From positions 1 through 64,000 of the forward strand of contig JBIKLA010000001.1 in NCBI GenBank assembly GCA_044360075.1: a stretch of DNA of 64,000 nt. Direction: 5' to 3'. How positions within the stretch are numbered: the stretch's first letter is position 1; every line of letters starts with the position of its first letter. This document shows, piece by piece, positions 50,586-59,010 of the stretch. The notes below the pieces were generated by a model. It worked only from the letters and a program-made list of their open reading frames with translations. It had not been told where the DNA came from and did not search any database. A program made the position numbers and the translations under genes. This DNA is from OMII01 sp947467385 (GTDB lineage Bacteria; Bdellovibrionota_C; UBA2361; OMII01).

Positions 50586-51781
50586 AGCTAGAGGTAAGTG
50601 ATAAGGGGTACTTTGGTGAGTTCGGCGGCGCGTATGTGCCCGAGATGCTCTATCCGAACGTGCGGGAGCTTCAGCTCCAATATCGTGAGGTGATGAGCGA
50701 GCCGGGGTTTCAGGCGGAGGTTGAGGGGCTCTTGAGGGACTTCGCGGGCCGCCCAACCCCGATGTTTGAGGCAAAGACGCTCTCGAGGATGTATGGCTGC
50801 GAGATTCTTCTCAAGCGCGAGGATCTGGTCCACACAGGGGCACACAAGATCAACAACACTATAGGGCAGATCCTGCTCGCTCGCCGGCTCGGAAAGGCCC
50901 GCATTATCGCCGAGACAGGCGCGGGCCAGCACGGCGTGGCGACAGCCACGGTGTGTGCCCTTATGGGTATGCCGTGCGTGGTGTACATGGGCGAAGTAGA
51001 CATGAAGCGGCAGGCGCTCAACGTGGCGCGGATGAGGCTTCTGGGTGCTGAGGTCCGTGGCGTGAGCTCGGGGAGCAAGACCCTCAAGGACGCAACGAAT
51101 GAGGCGATGCGTGACTGGATCGCAAATCCTCACGACACGCACTACATTATAGGATCGGTTGTGGGCCCGCATCCCTTTCCTGACATGGTTGCGCGCTTTC
51201 AGTCGGTCATCAGCAAGGAGATTAAGGAGCAGTGCGATGCCCGCGGCAGCAGGCAGCCGACACACGTGATTGCTTGTGTCGGTGGAGGCAGCAATGCCAT
51301 GGGAGCCTTCTTCCACTTTATTGAGGATTCGAGGGTGCAGCTTGTCGGCGTGGAGGCAGCGGGCTGCGGCCTCACAAGTGGCCGCTCAGCTGCGACGACA
51401 GCTCTTGGGCATCCGGGTATACTTCACGGCAGCAAGACGCTTTTTATGCAAAGCGAAGATGGCCAGGTTGAGGAGGCCCATTCGATATCCGCTGGGCTTG
51501 ATTATCCGGGTATCGGACCGCAGCACGCTCACCTTCACGTGAGCGGGCGTGTAACATACGCCAGCGTAACGGACGAAGAGGCGCTCAACGGGGCGAAGCT
51601 CCTCGCTAGACGCGAGGGGATTATACCGGCACTTGAGTCGGCACACGCTGTCGCCTACCTGAAGGGCGCTAAGTTTAAAAAAGAGGACCGCGTGGTAGTT
51701 GTTGTTTCCGGGCGGGGCGACAAGGACATGGCAACGTACCTTGAGGCTTTTGGGGAGAAAATTTCAGATGACGTGCAGTAG
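50582..51781 (+). CDS. trpB: Tryptophan synthase beta subunit
   Basis: PLP enzyme that condenses indole with serine. It has FGEFGGAYVPEMLYPN at the start, the PLP lysine in KREDLVHTGAHKINN, ETGAGQHGVATAT, the phosphate loop CVGGGSNAMGAFFHF, and the C-terminal ISAGLDYPGIGPQHAHL. The 399 residues are normal for the TrpB1 type that works with TrpA. The start overlaps the trpF stop as ATGA, and the last 14 bases overlap trpA. Confidence 0.97.
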   Translation: MKLEVSDKGYFGEFGGAYVPEMLYPNVRELQLQYREVMSEPGFQAEVEGLLRDFAGRPTPMFEAKTLSRMYGCEILLKREDLVHTGAHKINNTIGQILLARRLGKARIIAETGAGQHGVATATVCALMGMPCVVYMGEVDMKRQALNVARMRLLGAEVRGVSSGSKTLKDATNEAMRDWIANPHDTHYIIGSVVGPHPFPDMVARFQSVISKEIKEQCDARGSRQPTHVIACVGGGSNAMGAFFHFIEDSRVQLVGVEAAGCGLTSGRSAATTALGHPGILHGSKTLFMQSEDGQVEEAHSISAGLDYPGIGPQHAHLHVSGRVTYASVTDEEALNGAKLLARREGIIPALESAHAVAYLKGAKFKKEDRVVVVVSGRGDKDMATYLEAFGEKISDDVQ

Positions 51782-52571
51782 GTTTCTTCAGCTTCCCGAA
51801 AAGGGGGCGCTTTCGGTGTTCTTTACGGCGGGCTATCCGCGCCTTAACGACACGTGTGTGGTGCTCGATGCGCTTCAGCAGAGTGGTGTCGACATGGTTG
51901 AGGTGGGCTTCCCCTTTTCGGACCCGGTTGCGGATGGGCCGACGATTCAGGAGAGCAACTTAGCGGCACTCCAAAATGGCATGACGGTGGCAACTCTCAT
52001 GACACAGCTTAAGGAGATTCGGGGACAAGGCATAACGATGCCCATCCTTCTTATGGGCTACCTCAATCCGGTCGAGCGCTACGGCGCGGAGCGGTTTTTT
52101 CGGGAGGCGGCAGAGTGCGGAGCTGACGCACTTATCCTGCCCGACATGCCCTTTGACGGCTATCAGGACCGCTACAAGGCGCTCTTCGCCAAGTACCGTC
52201 TGAACCCCGTGTTTCTCGTGACTTCCCGCACGGAGCCTGAGCGGGTTCGGGCTTTCGATGCAGAGGGCCCGGCTTTTCTCTACGTCCTTTCGTCCGACGC
52301 AGTCACCGGCGGGAGCGCGAACATAACAGGGGAGCGCGAGGCTTTTTTTGAGAGGCTCTCCGCTATGGGGCTGCGAAGTCGGCTTATCGTTGGATTCGGC
52401 GTTTCCGACCGCGCAAGCTTTCAGGCAGTGACGAAGCATACGTCGGGCGCCATCGTTGGCAGCGCGTTCCTCCGTGCTATTTCGCACGTCCCACGCGGGT
52501 CGAGCGAGTCCCAGAGCGATGGTGCAGCGATGCGAGAGGCTGTGAAAGAATTTGTTTCGAAGATGAGGTAG
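51768..52571 (+). CDS. trpA: Tryptophan synthase alpha subunit
   Basis: Releases indole from indole-3-glycerol phosphate. FFTAGYPRLNDT and VEVGFPFSDPVADGPTIQ contain the first catalytic Glu and the family signature; LPDMPFDGY carries the catalytic Asp. YVLSSDAVTGG and VGFGVSDRASFQ complete the barrel. ATG 51768 is chosen, so the gene overlaps trpB by 14 bases and is 267 residues long. Confidence 0.95.
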   Translation: MTCSRFLQLPEKGALSVFFTAGYPRLNDTCVVLDALQQSGVDMVEVGFPFSDPVADGPTIQESNLAALQNGMTVATLMTQLKEIRGQGITMPILLMGYLNPVERYGAERFFREAAECGADALILPDMPFDGYQDRYKALFAKYRLNPVFLVTSRTEPERVRAFDAEGPAFLYVLSSDAVTGGSANITGEREAFFERLSAMGLRSRLIVGFGVSDRASFQAVTKHTSGAIVGSAFLRAISHVPRGSSESQSDGAAMREAVKEFVSKMR

Positions 52572-52574
52572 GCC

Positions 52575-53594
52575 ATGATTATCACGCTACAGCCAGGGAT
52601 ACCCGCACAGCAGCGGGAGCAGGTGCAGGGGTTTGTGTCACAGCTCGGCTTCTCAACAACCGCAGTATCAACCCAGAGTGGGGAGTACCTCGTTGCGATA
52701 GGGAGCCGTGAGGTGGACCTTCGCCAGGTGCACCAGTGTCCAGGCGTGAAGGATGTCCACCGCGTCACTGACGTTTATAAGCTTGTGTCTCGCACGTGGA
52801 AGGTGAAGCCAACCCAGGTGGACCTCGGGGACGGGGTGTGCATTGGGGAGGGGAGCCACACAGTGATAGCAGGACCGTGCTCGATCGAAGGGGAAGAGCA
52901 GGTTGCCAAAACCGTCGATTTCTTGGTCGCGCAGGGAGTTAAGGCTATGCGCGGGGGCACGTTCAAGCCGAGGAGCTCGCCGTATTCCTTTCGAGGCCTG
53001 GGCATCGAGGGGCTCAAGATGTTTGCCTCTATAGCGCACGCTCAGAAGGTTAAGGTGGTTACGGAAGTGCTCGACGCGTCCCAGATTGACGCGATGCTTC
53101 CGCACGTGGACGTCTTTCAGGTTGGAGCGCGCAACTCGCAGAACTTTTCGCTCCTCGACGAGCTTGGGAAGACCAGAAAGCCGGTGCTTCTTAAGCGTGG
53201 CCTTTCAGGGACACTTGAGGAGCTGCTGCAGTCGGCTGAATACATCTTCTCAAAGGGCAACGACCGCATCATCCTGTGCGAGCGCGGCATTCGCACGTAT
53301 GAGAAGGCGTACCGAAACACGCTCGATCTCAATGCCGTTCCGTACCTTAAGGAGAAGTCGCATCTCCCGGTCGTTGTGGATCCCTCCCACGGCGTAGGGA
53401 TTCGGCGATATGTGCCGAACATGGCTATGGCGGGCCTCATGGCGGGCGCTGACGGCTGCTTGTTAGAGGTGCATGAAAGCCCCGAACAGGCTCTCTCCGA
53501 CGGAGCCCAGACGCTCAGCTTTGCTGAGGCAGAGGCCCTTTTTAGGCAGCTTGAACGGCTGCATGAGGCCCGTGAGCAGCTCCGGCTGGCGTAG
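52575..53594 (+). CDS. aroF: DAHP synthase (type I-beta) with N-terminal regulatory domain
   Basis: First enzyme of the shikimate pathway. Residues 1-70 (IITLQPGIPAQQREQVQGFV) form a ferredoxin/ACT-like domain as in Thermotoga-type DAHP synthases, which mediates feedback inhibition. The barrel has VIAGPCSIEGEEQV, RGGTFKPRSSPYSFRGLG, QVGARNSQNFSLL, LLKRGLSGT, CERGIRTYE and VVDPSHGVGIR, with the metal ligands Cys, His, Glu and Asp in their usual places. It follows trpA by 3 bases, so carbon entry into the pathway is switched on with tryptophan synthesis. The allosteric ligand is unknown. Confidence 0.94.
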   Translation: MIITLQPGIPAQQREQVQGFVSQLGFSTTAVSTQSGEYLVAIGSREVDLRQVHQCPGVKDVHRVTDVYKLVSRTWKVKPTQVDLGDGVCIGEGSHTVIAGPCSIEGEEQVAKTVDFLVAQGVKAMRGGTFKPRSSPYSFRGLGIEGLKMFASIAHAQKVKVVTEVLDASQIDAMLPHVDVFQVGARNSQNFSLLDELGKTRKPVLLKRGLSGTLEELLQSAEYIFSKGNDRIILCERGIRTYEKAYRNTLDLNAVPYLKEKSHLPVVVDPSHGVGIRRYVPNMAMAGLMAGADGCLLEVHESPEQALSDGAQTLSFAEAEALFRQLERLHEAREQLRLA

Positions 53595-53682
53595 CTGCAA
53601 GGCCCTGGTTTCTCCAGTACCGAGAGTGGCTTTGAGGTGTTATGAGACCTTTTAGGCTGACGTGGCTCAACATATTTTTGAG

Positions 53683-53702
53683 TAAGGATCCGCTGATCCT
53701 TA
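53683..53702. repeat. 8-bp perfect inverted repeat after the trp operon
   Basis: TAAGGATC (53683-53690) and GATCCTTA (53695-53702) around CGCT, between the DAHP synthase stop and the next gene. There is no T-run beyond ATACTTTC, so it may be a weak terminator of the trp operon or an operator for the gene starting 43 bases downstream. Confidence 0.6.
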
Positions 53703-53744
53703 TACTTTCAATTGTTGTAGCCAACTCTTTGAATGGGGGAAACG

Positions 53745-54200
53745 ATGTCACCAGAGACGAGCATCTCGATGAGACCAGAGGCGAGGCAGGAGCTTCTTTC
53801 CAGGCTTTCGGAGCGCGCATCGCCCGTACACTTTTCCATGCTTGCAAGTGAGCAGCAGGCTTCCGTGGTCCGGCAGCGCGATGGCGGATTTCTGGTCACC
53901 TCTACCACGGTAGAGAAATTAAGCGCCGATTCGCGGCTCTCACTAAAGTCGTGCGAAACTGCGCGATACTCGGCCGAGGGGCGGTTTCAGCGGGGCAACT
54001 TTTCAGAGTGGCAGCAGCGTGAGAAGCCGGACGCTAGCGTTGAGGTAATCAAGGAGCAGAGTCGCATAATCGACCAGGGAGCTGGAGACAGGCTGCTGAG
54101 GCATATCGAGGCTCTCACCGGTCAGAAAGTTCTCGGGTCGCAGGGCAATCCGTTCGAGGGCGCAAAGCTTCCGTTTTTTGTTGACCAGTACGGCGAGTAG
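53745..54200 (+). CDS. Hypothetical protein
   Basis: A 151-residue hydrophilic protein starting at ATG 53745 (MSPETSISMRPEARQELL), with GGGGGAAACG directly upstream. It is charged and mixed helical (RSLSLKSCE-type segments; EWQQREKPDASVEVIKEQSRIIDQG in parts). No motif, signal peptide or membrane helix is visible. The stop lies 4 bases from the stop of the convergent membrane protein gene. Confidence 0.6.
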   Translation: MSPETSISMRPEARQELLSRLSERASPVHFSMLASEQQASVVRQRDGGFLVTSTTVEKLSADSRLSLKSCETARYSAEGRFQRGNFSEWQQREKPDASVEVIKEQSRIIDQGAGDRLLRHIEALTGQKVLGSQGNPFEGAKLPFFVDQYGE

Positions 54201-54204
54201 CCAG

Positions 54205-54627
54205 CTATTGCCACAGAGCGTGGCGGCTCAGCACTACAGCCCACGGGACGATTGCCAGGATAAAGTATACTACGACGAGCCCCATGATGATGGGGCGTAT
54301 CCATCGTCGGCGATGGGCCCGTAGGGTCAGGAAGATCACGAAGACAACTGCGATAGCCTTGATGAAGAAGAGGGCTTTTACCGCCCCAAATGTCGACACC
54401 AGGTCGCGAACGAGGACGTTTCCCTCCACGTCCGTACCAAAGACCGAGACGCCGGCGAAGGTTAAGAACCCGTCGAGGATTTGGATGATGACGAGGGTGA
54501 CCCCGAGCAGAGCCGCCCGCCACGATAGGGAAACGCGGCCTACCTGAAGGAGCACAGTGGGATTCCGGACACGCTTCCCACGAAGTGTGATGTGTTCGGT
54601 TTCACCTTTGATGATCCTAAATTTCAT
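54205..54627 (-). CDS. DUF5658-like membrane protein
   Basis: A 140-residue protein with three membrane helices. VIIQILDGFLTFAGVSVFGTDVEGNVLVRD contains the L-D-x-x-L-T and E-G-N-x-L-V patterns of DUF5658-type proteins, followed by the helix ALFFIKAIAVVFVIFLTL. Function of the family is unknown. The parvulin gene lies upstream on the same strand by about 20 bases, so the two may be co-transcribed. Confidence 0.65.
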   Translation of the reverse strand: MKFRIIKGETEHITLRGKRVRNPTVLLQVGRVSLSWRAALLGVTLVIIQILDGFLTFAGVSVFGTDVEGNVLVRDLVSTFGAVKALFFIKAIAVVFVIFLTLRAHRRRWIRPIIMGLVVVYFILAIVPWAVVLSRHALWQ

Positions 54628-54647
54628 CGAAAAAGCTGCCCCCGACC

Positions 54648-55676
54648 CTAGCGAGCTGAAACTTCACCCTCGGGTGAATCCGGGACGTTGAGCTCGGGAA
54701 AAAGGAATGTGATCTTTGAACTCTTGCGCAGCGCTGCGATGCGCTCGGTGACAGCTTTCTCCTGCGCCTGGGCGAGGAGGTTTGCACGAATCTTCTCCTT
54801 TGCAGCGGCAAAATCTGGCTTTCCAGCCGGGGTGTGGGCCTCCACCTTAATAATGTGGAAACCAAACTCTGTCTTGATCGGCTCGCTAATAGTGCCTACC
54901 GGTAGGTCAAAAGCTGCCTTCTCGAACTCTGGAACCATCATTCCGCGCTCGAACTCGCCCAGGTCGCCCCCGTCAGGCTTGGAGGCTGTGTCGTCGCTGT
55001 ACTCGGAAGCAAGCTTGGCAAAGTCCGCTCCCGGAGCGGCAGCTTTGGCGCGAACCTCTTCGGCCTTCTTTTTTGCGGCCTCGACCTGCGCTGGAGTGGC
55101 ATCCTCGGGAGTTGAGATAAGGATGTGGCGGGCCTTTACCGTTTCTGGGGTTGCATATTGATCCGGGTCCGCGTCGAAGGCTTTCTTGAGGTCCTCATCG
55201 GAGACCGTGAGGGACTTGAGGAGGTCCTTGTCGAGGTAGCGTTGAACGATAAGGTGGCTCAGGGTGTCGGCTTCGAAGCGCTCCCAGGACATGTTGTATG
55301 GCGTCAGCATCTCCTCAATTTTTTTTCGGCCTCCCTTCTGCTCGACAAGACCATCGAACTCCTTCTTGATATCCTGCGCATTGTACGATGGCGAGCTTTT
55401 GGCTGCCTTGAGAAGCAGCTCGTTGTCGATCTTTGAGGCGAGAACTGAGCCCTTGAACGTCATCAGGGTTTCAGGGTCCTCCTGCAGCGAATCGGCGAGC
55501 ATCTTAAGCTGCGGCTGTTCAAGCTCCTTGTTGAGGTCCGCTACCGTTATCTTTTGATCATCAAGGGTCACGAGAACGGTCGCCGGGTTGTTGAGGGCGG
55601 CGCTATTGTCAGCTATCGCTGGGGTCGCCACTAAGGCCAGGGCGACGGTCGAGAGGAGGGCGGGTAAGCACTTCAT
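54648..55676 (-). CDS. Periplasmic parvulin-type peptidyl-prolyl isomerase
   Basis: A 342-residue exported chaperone/isomerase of the SurA/PpiD/PrsA type. It has a signal peptide (LLSTVALALVATPAIA), an N-terminal helical SurA-like domain, and then a parvulin domain starting KARHILISTPEDATPAQVE, with FAKLASEYSDDTASKPDGGDLGEF (in parts) and FGFHIIKVEAHTPAG. One parvulin domain is present, where SurA has two. It probably assists folding of outer-membrane proteins. Confidence 0.92.
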   Translation of the reverse strand: MKCLPALLSTVALALVATPAIADNSAALNNPATVLVTLDDQKITVADLNKELEQPQLKMLADSLQEDPETLMTFKGSVLASKIDNELLLKAAKSSPSYNAQDIKKEFDGLVEQKGGRKKIEEMLTPYNMSWERFEADTLSHLIVQRYLDKDLLKSLTVSDEDLKKAFDADPDQYATPETVKARHILISTPEDATPAQVEAAKKKAEEVRAKAAAPGADFAKLASEYSDDTASKPDGGDLGEFERGMMVPEFEKAAFDLPVGTISEPIKTEFGFHIIKVEAHTPAGKPDFAAAKEKIRANLLAQAQEKAVTERIAALRKSSKITFLFPELNVPDSPEGEVSAR

Positions 55677-55984
55677 GAGGGTTCCTTTTCAGTCAAAAGC
55701 TCGGAAACGGGGCCAATGGCCGTCCGGAGCCGATATTGCCAAAGACTAGTTACCTAAACCCCTAGAGGCAAGGAGTATTTGAGCGAAAATAGGCGAGAAA
55801 AAGGCGAATCAGTCTGAAGACGCTGAAGCTGTCAGTCCAGGACATGACGACAACCACTACTAGAGGCAGATGAGGATCGGCACTCGCCGCGCTGGCACCG
55901 GTGGCGCTGGCCTGCGAGGGTCAATATACTCGCGCAGGAGGAGTTGGGAGGCGGGCACGATCTGCACGCTGTTGGAAGGTGAGC
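55677..55984. other. Divergent region between the parvulin gene and pdxH
   Basis: 308 bases with no convincing gene. It should hold both promoters; CAATATACT near 55922 could be a -10 for pdxH. A small GGCCAATGGCC palindrome lies near 55712. Frames extending pdxH upstream (from 55901) look non-coding. Confidence 0.5.
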
Positions 55985-56635
55985 ATGAGCACGGACGAAA
56001 GATTTAGGGCGGTTCGCAAAGAGTATGAGCGGGACAGCCTCCATGAGGGCTCCGTTGAAGCGAACCCCTTGGCGCAGTTCAGGGCATGGCTCGATGAGGC
56101 GCTCAAGGCGCCGGAGGTTGAGCCTAATGCCTGTGCGCTGGCGACCGTCGGGCCGGATGGCAAGCCGTCGCTGAGAATGGTGCTGCTTAAGTCTCTCGAC
56201 GACCGCGGCTTTTCCTTTTTCACCAACTACCTCAGCCGCAAGGGCAGGGAGCTTGCCCTGAATAGCTCCGCGGCGATGCTTTTTTATTGGGGCTCGCTTG
56301 AGCGGCAGGTGAGAATCGAGGGCGCTGTTGAGCAGCTGTCGGCAGCAGAGTCTGATGCATACTTCTCCTCCCGGCCGCGTAATGCGCAGCTTGGGGCGAT
56401 TGTGTCTCCCCAGAGTGAGGTTGCAAACTCACGGCTCGATATAGATGAGCGGCACTCGGCGCTTGTTGCTTCGACGGGCAACTCTGCCCTGTCACGCCCT
56501 GCACACTGGGGAGGGTATTGCCTACTTCCCGAGTATATTGAATTTTGGCAAGGACGGAAGAGCAGGCTCCACGACCGAATTCGGTACGTGAGGGACGCAG
56601 GCTCTCAATGGAAGATTGAGCGACTATGGCCGTGA
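55985..56635 (+). CDS. pdxH: Pyridoxamine 5'-phosphate oxidase
   Basis: FMN enzyme that makes pyridoxal 5'-phosphate. The 216 residues have DGKPSLRMVLLKSLDDRGFSFFTNY (in parts), SRKGRELALN, LFYWGSLERQVRIEG, SRPRNAQLGAIVSPQS and WGGYCLLPEYIEFWQGRKSRLHDRI (in parts), the FMN- and PLP-binding signature at the end. ATG 55985 is chosen, with AAGG upstream. The stop overlaps the next gene by 10 bases. Confidence 0.95.
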   Translation: MSTDERFRAVRKEYERDSLHEGSVEANPLAQFRAWLDEALKAPEVEPNACALATVGPDGKPSLRMVLLKSLDDRGFSFFTNYLSRKGRELALNSSAAMLFYWGSLERQVRIEGAVEQLSAAESDAYFSSRPRNAQLGAIVSPQSEVANSRLDIDERHSALVASTGNSALSRPAHWGGYCLLPEYIEFWQGRKSRLHDRIRYVRDAGSQWKIERLWP

Positions 56636-57480
56636 TCGAGAAGCCCTCATGTGCGCTCATCGGGGGCGGATATACCCTTATGCTCTTGGCCTCTCGCCTC
56701 AAGCCGGGGAGCTTCATCATAACGTCCCGCTCGCGCGAGCGGTGCGAAGCGTGGCGGGAGCGCGGATGGATAGCTGCGCAGGTCGACGTCTCGTCGCGTG
56801 ACTCGGTTGAGCGGCTTTTCCTGGATTTTCCTGGCCTCTCGGCCGTCATCGATAGCGTTCCGCCGCTGCGGGAGGGCAGTGACCCAGCGCTCGGGGCAAG
56901 GAACATCGCGCTGGCTTCGTCGGCGGCCCACATCGCCCGAATCATCTACTTGAGTACTACGGGAGTGTTTGGCGTTCGGGACGGATCAATCGTTGATGAG
57001 GACACGCCTGCGGCCCCATGGAATCCGCAAGGGCTGGCGCGGCTGCAAAGCGAGGATGCGTATCGGCATGCGAAGGTGCCGATGTGCGCCCTTCGCTTGC
57101 CGGCTATCTACGGGCCGGACCGGGGCATTCTGCACTCCGTCCGCAATGGCAGCTACCGCCTCATCGCCTCGGGCGAAAACTGGACGAACCGGATTCACGT
57201 AGCAGACCTCGCCACAGCGCTTGAGCGCGCCTTGGTAGCATTGGCCCTTCCCGAGGTCTTGTGCGTGTCGGATGACCTGCCGGCGCAGGCACGTGATGTT
57301 GTGTCTTTTATTTGTGAGCGCGATGGCCTTCCGACTCCCCCGTCGATTTCAGAGGAAGAGGCGCTCAGGTCAGGCGCGTATACAATGCTTTCAAACCAGC
57401 GCATCATCAACCGGCGCCTCAAGGAGCTGCTGGCGCTGAAGCTGCGCTATCCCTCTTTCCGAGAGGGGCTCTACGGATAA
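56626..57480 (+). CDS. Atypical SDR / NAD-dependent epimerase-like protein
   Basis: Rossmann-fold protein of 284 residues. The N-terminal glycine motif is CALIGGGYTLMLLASRL; then come VIDSVPPL, IIYLSTTGVFGVRDGSIVDE, and LRLPAIYGPDRG, all as in atypical SDRs such as YeeZ. The usual Y-x-x-x-K is not preserved in the expected position (SEDAYRHAKV comes closest, with Y-x-x-x-K spacing altered), so catalytic activity is uncertain. It overlaps pdxH by 10 bases, suggesting translational coupling. Confidence 0.8.
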   Translation: MAVIEKPSCALIGGGYTLMLLASRLKPGSFIITSRSRERCEAWRERGWIAAQVDVSSRDSVERLFLDFPGLSAVIDSVPPLREGSDPALGARNIALASSAAHIARIIYLSTTGVFGVRDGSIVDEDTPAAPWNPQGLARLQSEDAYRHAKVPMCALRLPAIYGPDRGILHSVRNGSYRLIASGENWTNRIHVADLATALERALVALALPEVLCVSDDLPAQARDVVSFICERDGLPTPPSISEEEALRSGAYTMLSNQRIINRRLKELLALKLRYPSFREGLYG

Positions 57481-57539
57481 GCCCCTTCCTCTGTTGCTTC
57501 CTCGGCGTCGCTCGACCACAATGCTAGGCGAGGGAAGCT

Positions 57540-59009
57540 ATGCCTGACGCTGCGTATACCAGAAAGCCCTATAAGACGTACGCCCGCAAGGAGTGCGACC
57601 CGAGTCGCCTTGGGGCGATAGCGCGCCTCTACGGGCTGGAGACCGCGCTACCCTCGGCCTGCCGGATGGCGGAGCTCGGCTGCGGAAGCGGGGGAAACCT
57701 GATTCCCCTCGCGGAGCGCTATCCGGGAAGCTCCTTTCTAGGCATTGATGCCGCGCAGGGGCACATCGATGAGGCCCGAGCGATGTCCGAATCCCTCGGG
57801 CTTGGCAACATTGAGTGGGTGTGCGCCGACCTAGTGCACTATGCGCTCGATCGGGCGGGCTTTGACTACATCGTCGCGCACGGTCTCTTTTCGTGGGTCC
57901 CGCAGGATGTGCAGAGACGGCTACTGCAGTTGTGCAAGCGGGGCCTCGCACCACATGGGGTTGCGCTCATTTCGTACAACACCCTTCCAGGATGGCGCCA
58001 GCGAGGAGCGGCCCGGGACATCATGCAGGTCGGTGCGGCGCTGGTCGGCGGCCTGGATCCCGACGAGCAGCTTAATGCTGGTCTTGCGATGCTTCGAGTC
58101 GTTGCGTCGGAGAGGGCGGGAACGTCGGACCTCTATGGGAGCTACCTGCGTGAGATGCTGGCCCGATTTGAGGGATCAGAGTCGTCGTACCTTTTTCATG
58201 AGTTTCTTGAGGAGCACAATAATCCGTGCCTCTTTTCCGCCTTCATGGAGAGGGCCCAGCAGGAGGGCCTCCAGTTCCTTTCGGAGGCGAAGGTGTCGCT
58301 GATGTCATCGGAAGGCCTGGGAAGCGACGCCCAGAAAGCTTTGGCGCAGCTTGGCGAGGACATCGTGGCCCGCGAACAGGTTCTCGACTTGTTCCGCAAC
58401 CGGATGTTTCGGGAGACGATGCTGTGTGACGAGCGCCACGCCGTCAGGCGAGATCTCAAGGCCAGCGTGTTTAAGGAGCTCTTTTTCCGCACGACCTTCA
58501 GGAGGGCGCGAGGGGATGATGAGTCGAGCGCTTGTTTTAGGGAGCTTGTGTCGGGCCGCGAGCTGCCGGCGCCAACCGGCATGGTCTCTGACATACTGGC
58601 AGCAGCCGGGAGCTTCGGCGCGCCCGGCGCCCGCCCTGCCGACATTCAGGCGCACGCAAGCGCCGCCACGGGACAGGTTTCGCACGCAGACCTCGTTGCC
58701 GCGCTCATTACGCTATGGCGTGCCGGATTTGTTGAGATCTCCTGTGATAACCAGATGGCAGCGCCGGACGCGCAGGTGCTTCGGCCGCTTCAGTTTTCCG
58801 TGCGGCAAGCCGAGCAGGGTGGCCTCGTGACCAGCCTTCGGCATGAGGCACTGGAGCTTTCGCACGAGGAGAGGGAGATTGTGGCTGCGTGCTCGACAGG
58901 AGATGAGAGGGCAGTTGTGGCGTCCGTGGCCCAAAAGCGCGGCGTGAGCGAGGAGCGGGTGCTGGATGGGATAAGCCGCCTGTGTGAGCTAGGTTTCTTC
59001 TGGGCGTAG
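57540..59009 (+). CDS. PKMT-like methyltransferase with regulatory and winged-helix domains
   Basis: A 489-residue SAM methyltransferase. Motif I is MAELGCGSGGNLIPL (residues 43-57), followed by the acidic FLGIDAAQ (D70), VCADLVHYAL and FDYIVAHGLFSWVP. A central methyltransferase regulatory domain follows (SYLREMLARFEGSESSYLFHEFLEE, in parts), and a C-terminal winged-helix domain ends at SRLCELGFF. This layout is that of rickettsial protein lysine methyltransferases PKMT1/2, which modify outer-membrane protein OmpB. The next gene encodes an outer-membrane barrel and begins one base after the stop, which makes it a candidate substrate. Confidence 0.82.
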   Translation: MPDAAYTRKPYKTYARKECDPSRLGAIARLYGLETALPSACRMAELGCGSGGNLIPLAERYPGSSFLGIDAAQGHIDEARAMSESLGLGNIEWVCADLVHYALDRAGFDYIVAHGLFSWVPQDVQRRLLQLCKRGLAPHGVALISYNTLPGWRQRGAARDIMQVGAALVGGLDPDEQLNAGLAMLRVVASERAGTSDLYGSYLREMLARFEGSESSYLFHEFLEEHNNPCLFSAFMERAQQEGLQFLSEAKVSLMSSEGLGSDAQKALAQLGEDIVAREQVLDLFRNRMFRETMLCDERHAVRRDLKASVFKELFFRTTFRRARGDDESSACFRELVSGRELPAPTGMVSDILAAAGSFGAPGARPADIQAHASAATGQVSHADLVAALITLWRAGFVEISCDNQMAAPDAQVLRPLQFSVRQAEQGGLVTSLRHEALELSHEEREIVAACSTGDERAVVASVAQKRGVSEERVLDGISRLCELGFFWA

Positions 59010-59010
59010 C

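Noticed and set aside
53642..53851. 69-codon frame after the trp operon
   Set aside because: It has a passable GAGGTG upstream, but it overlaps the better-supported gene at 53745 and its second half is the shadow of that gene.
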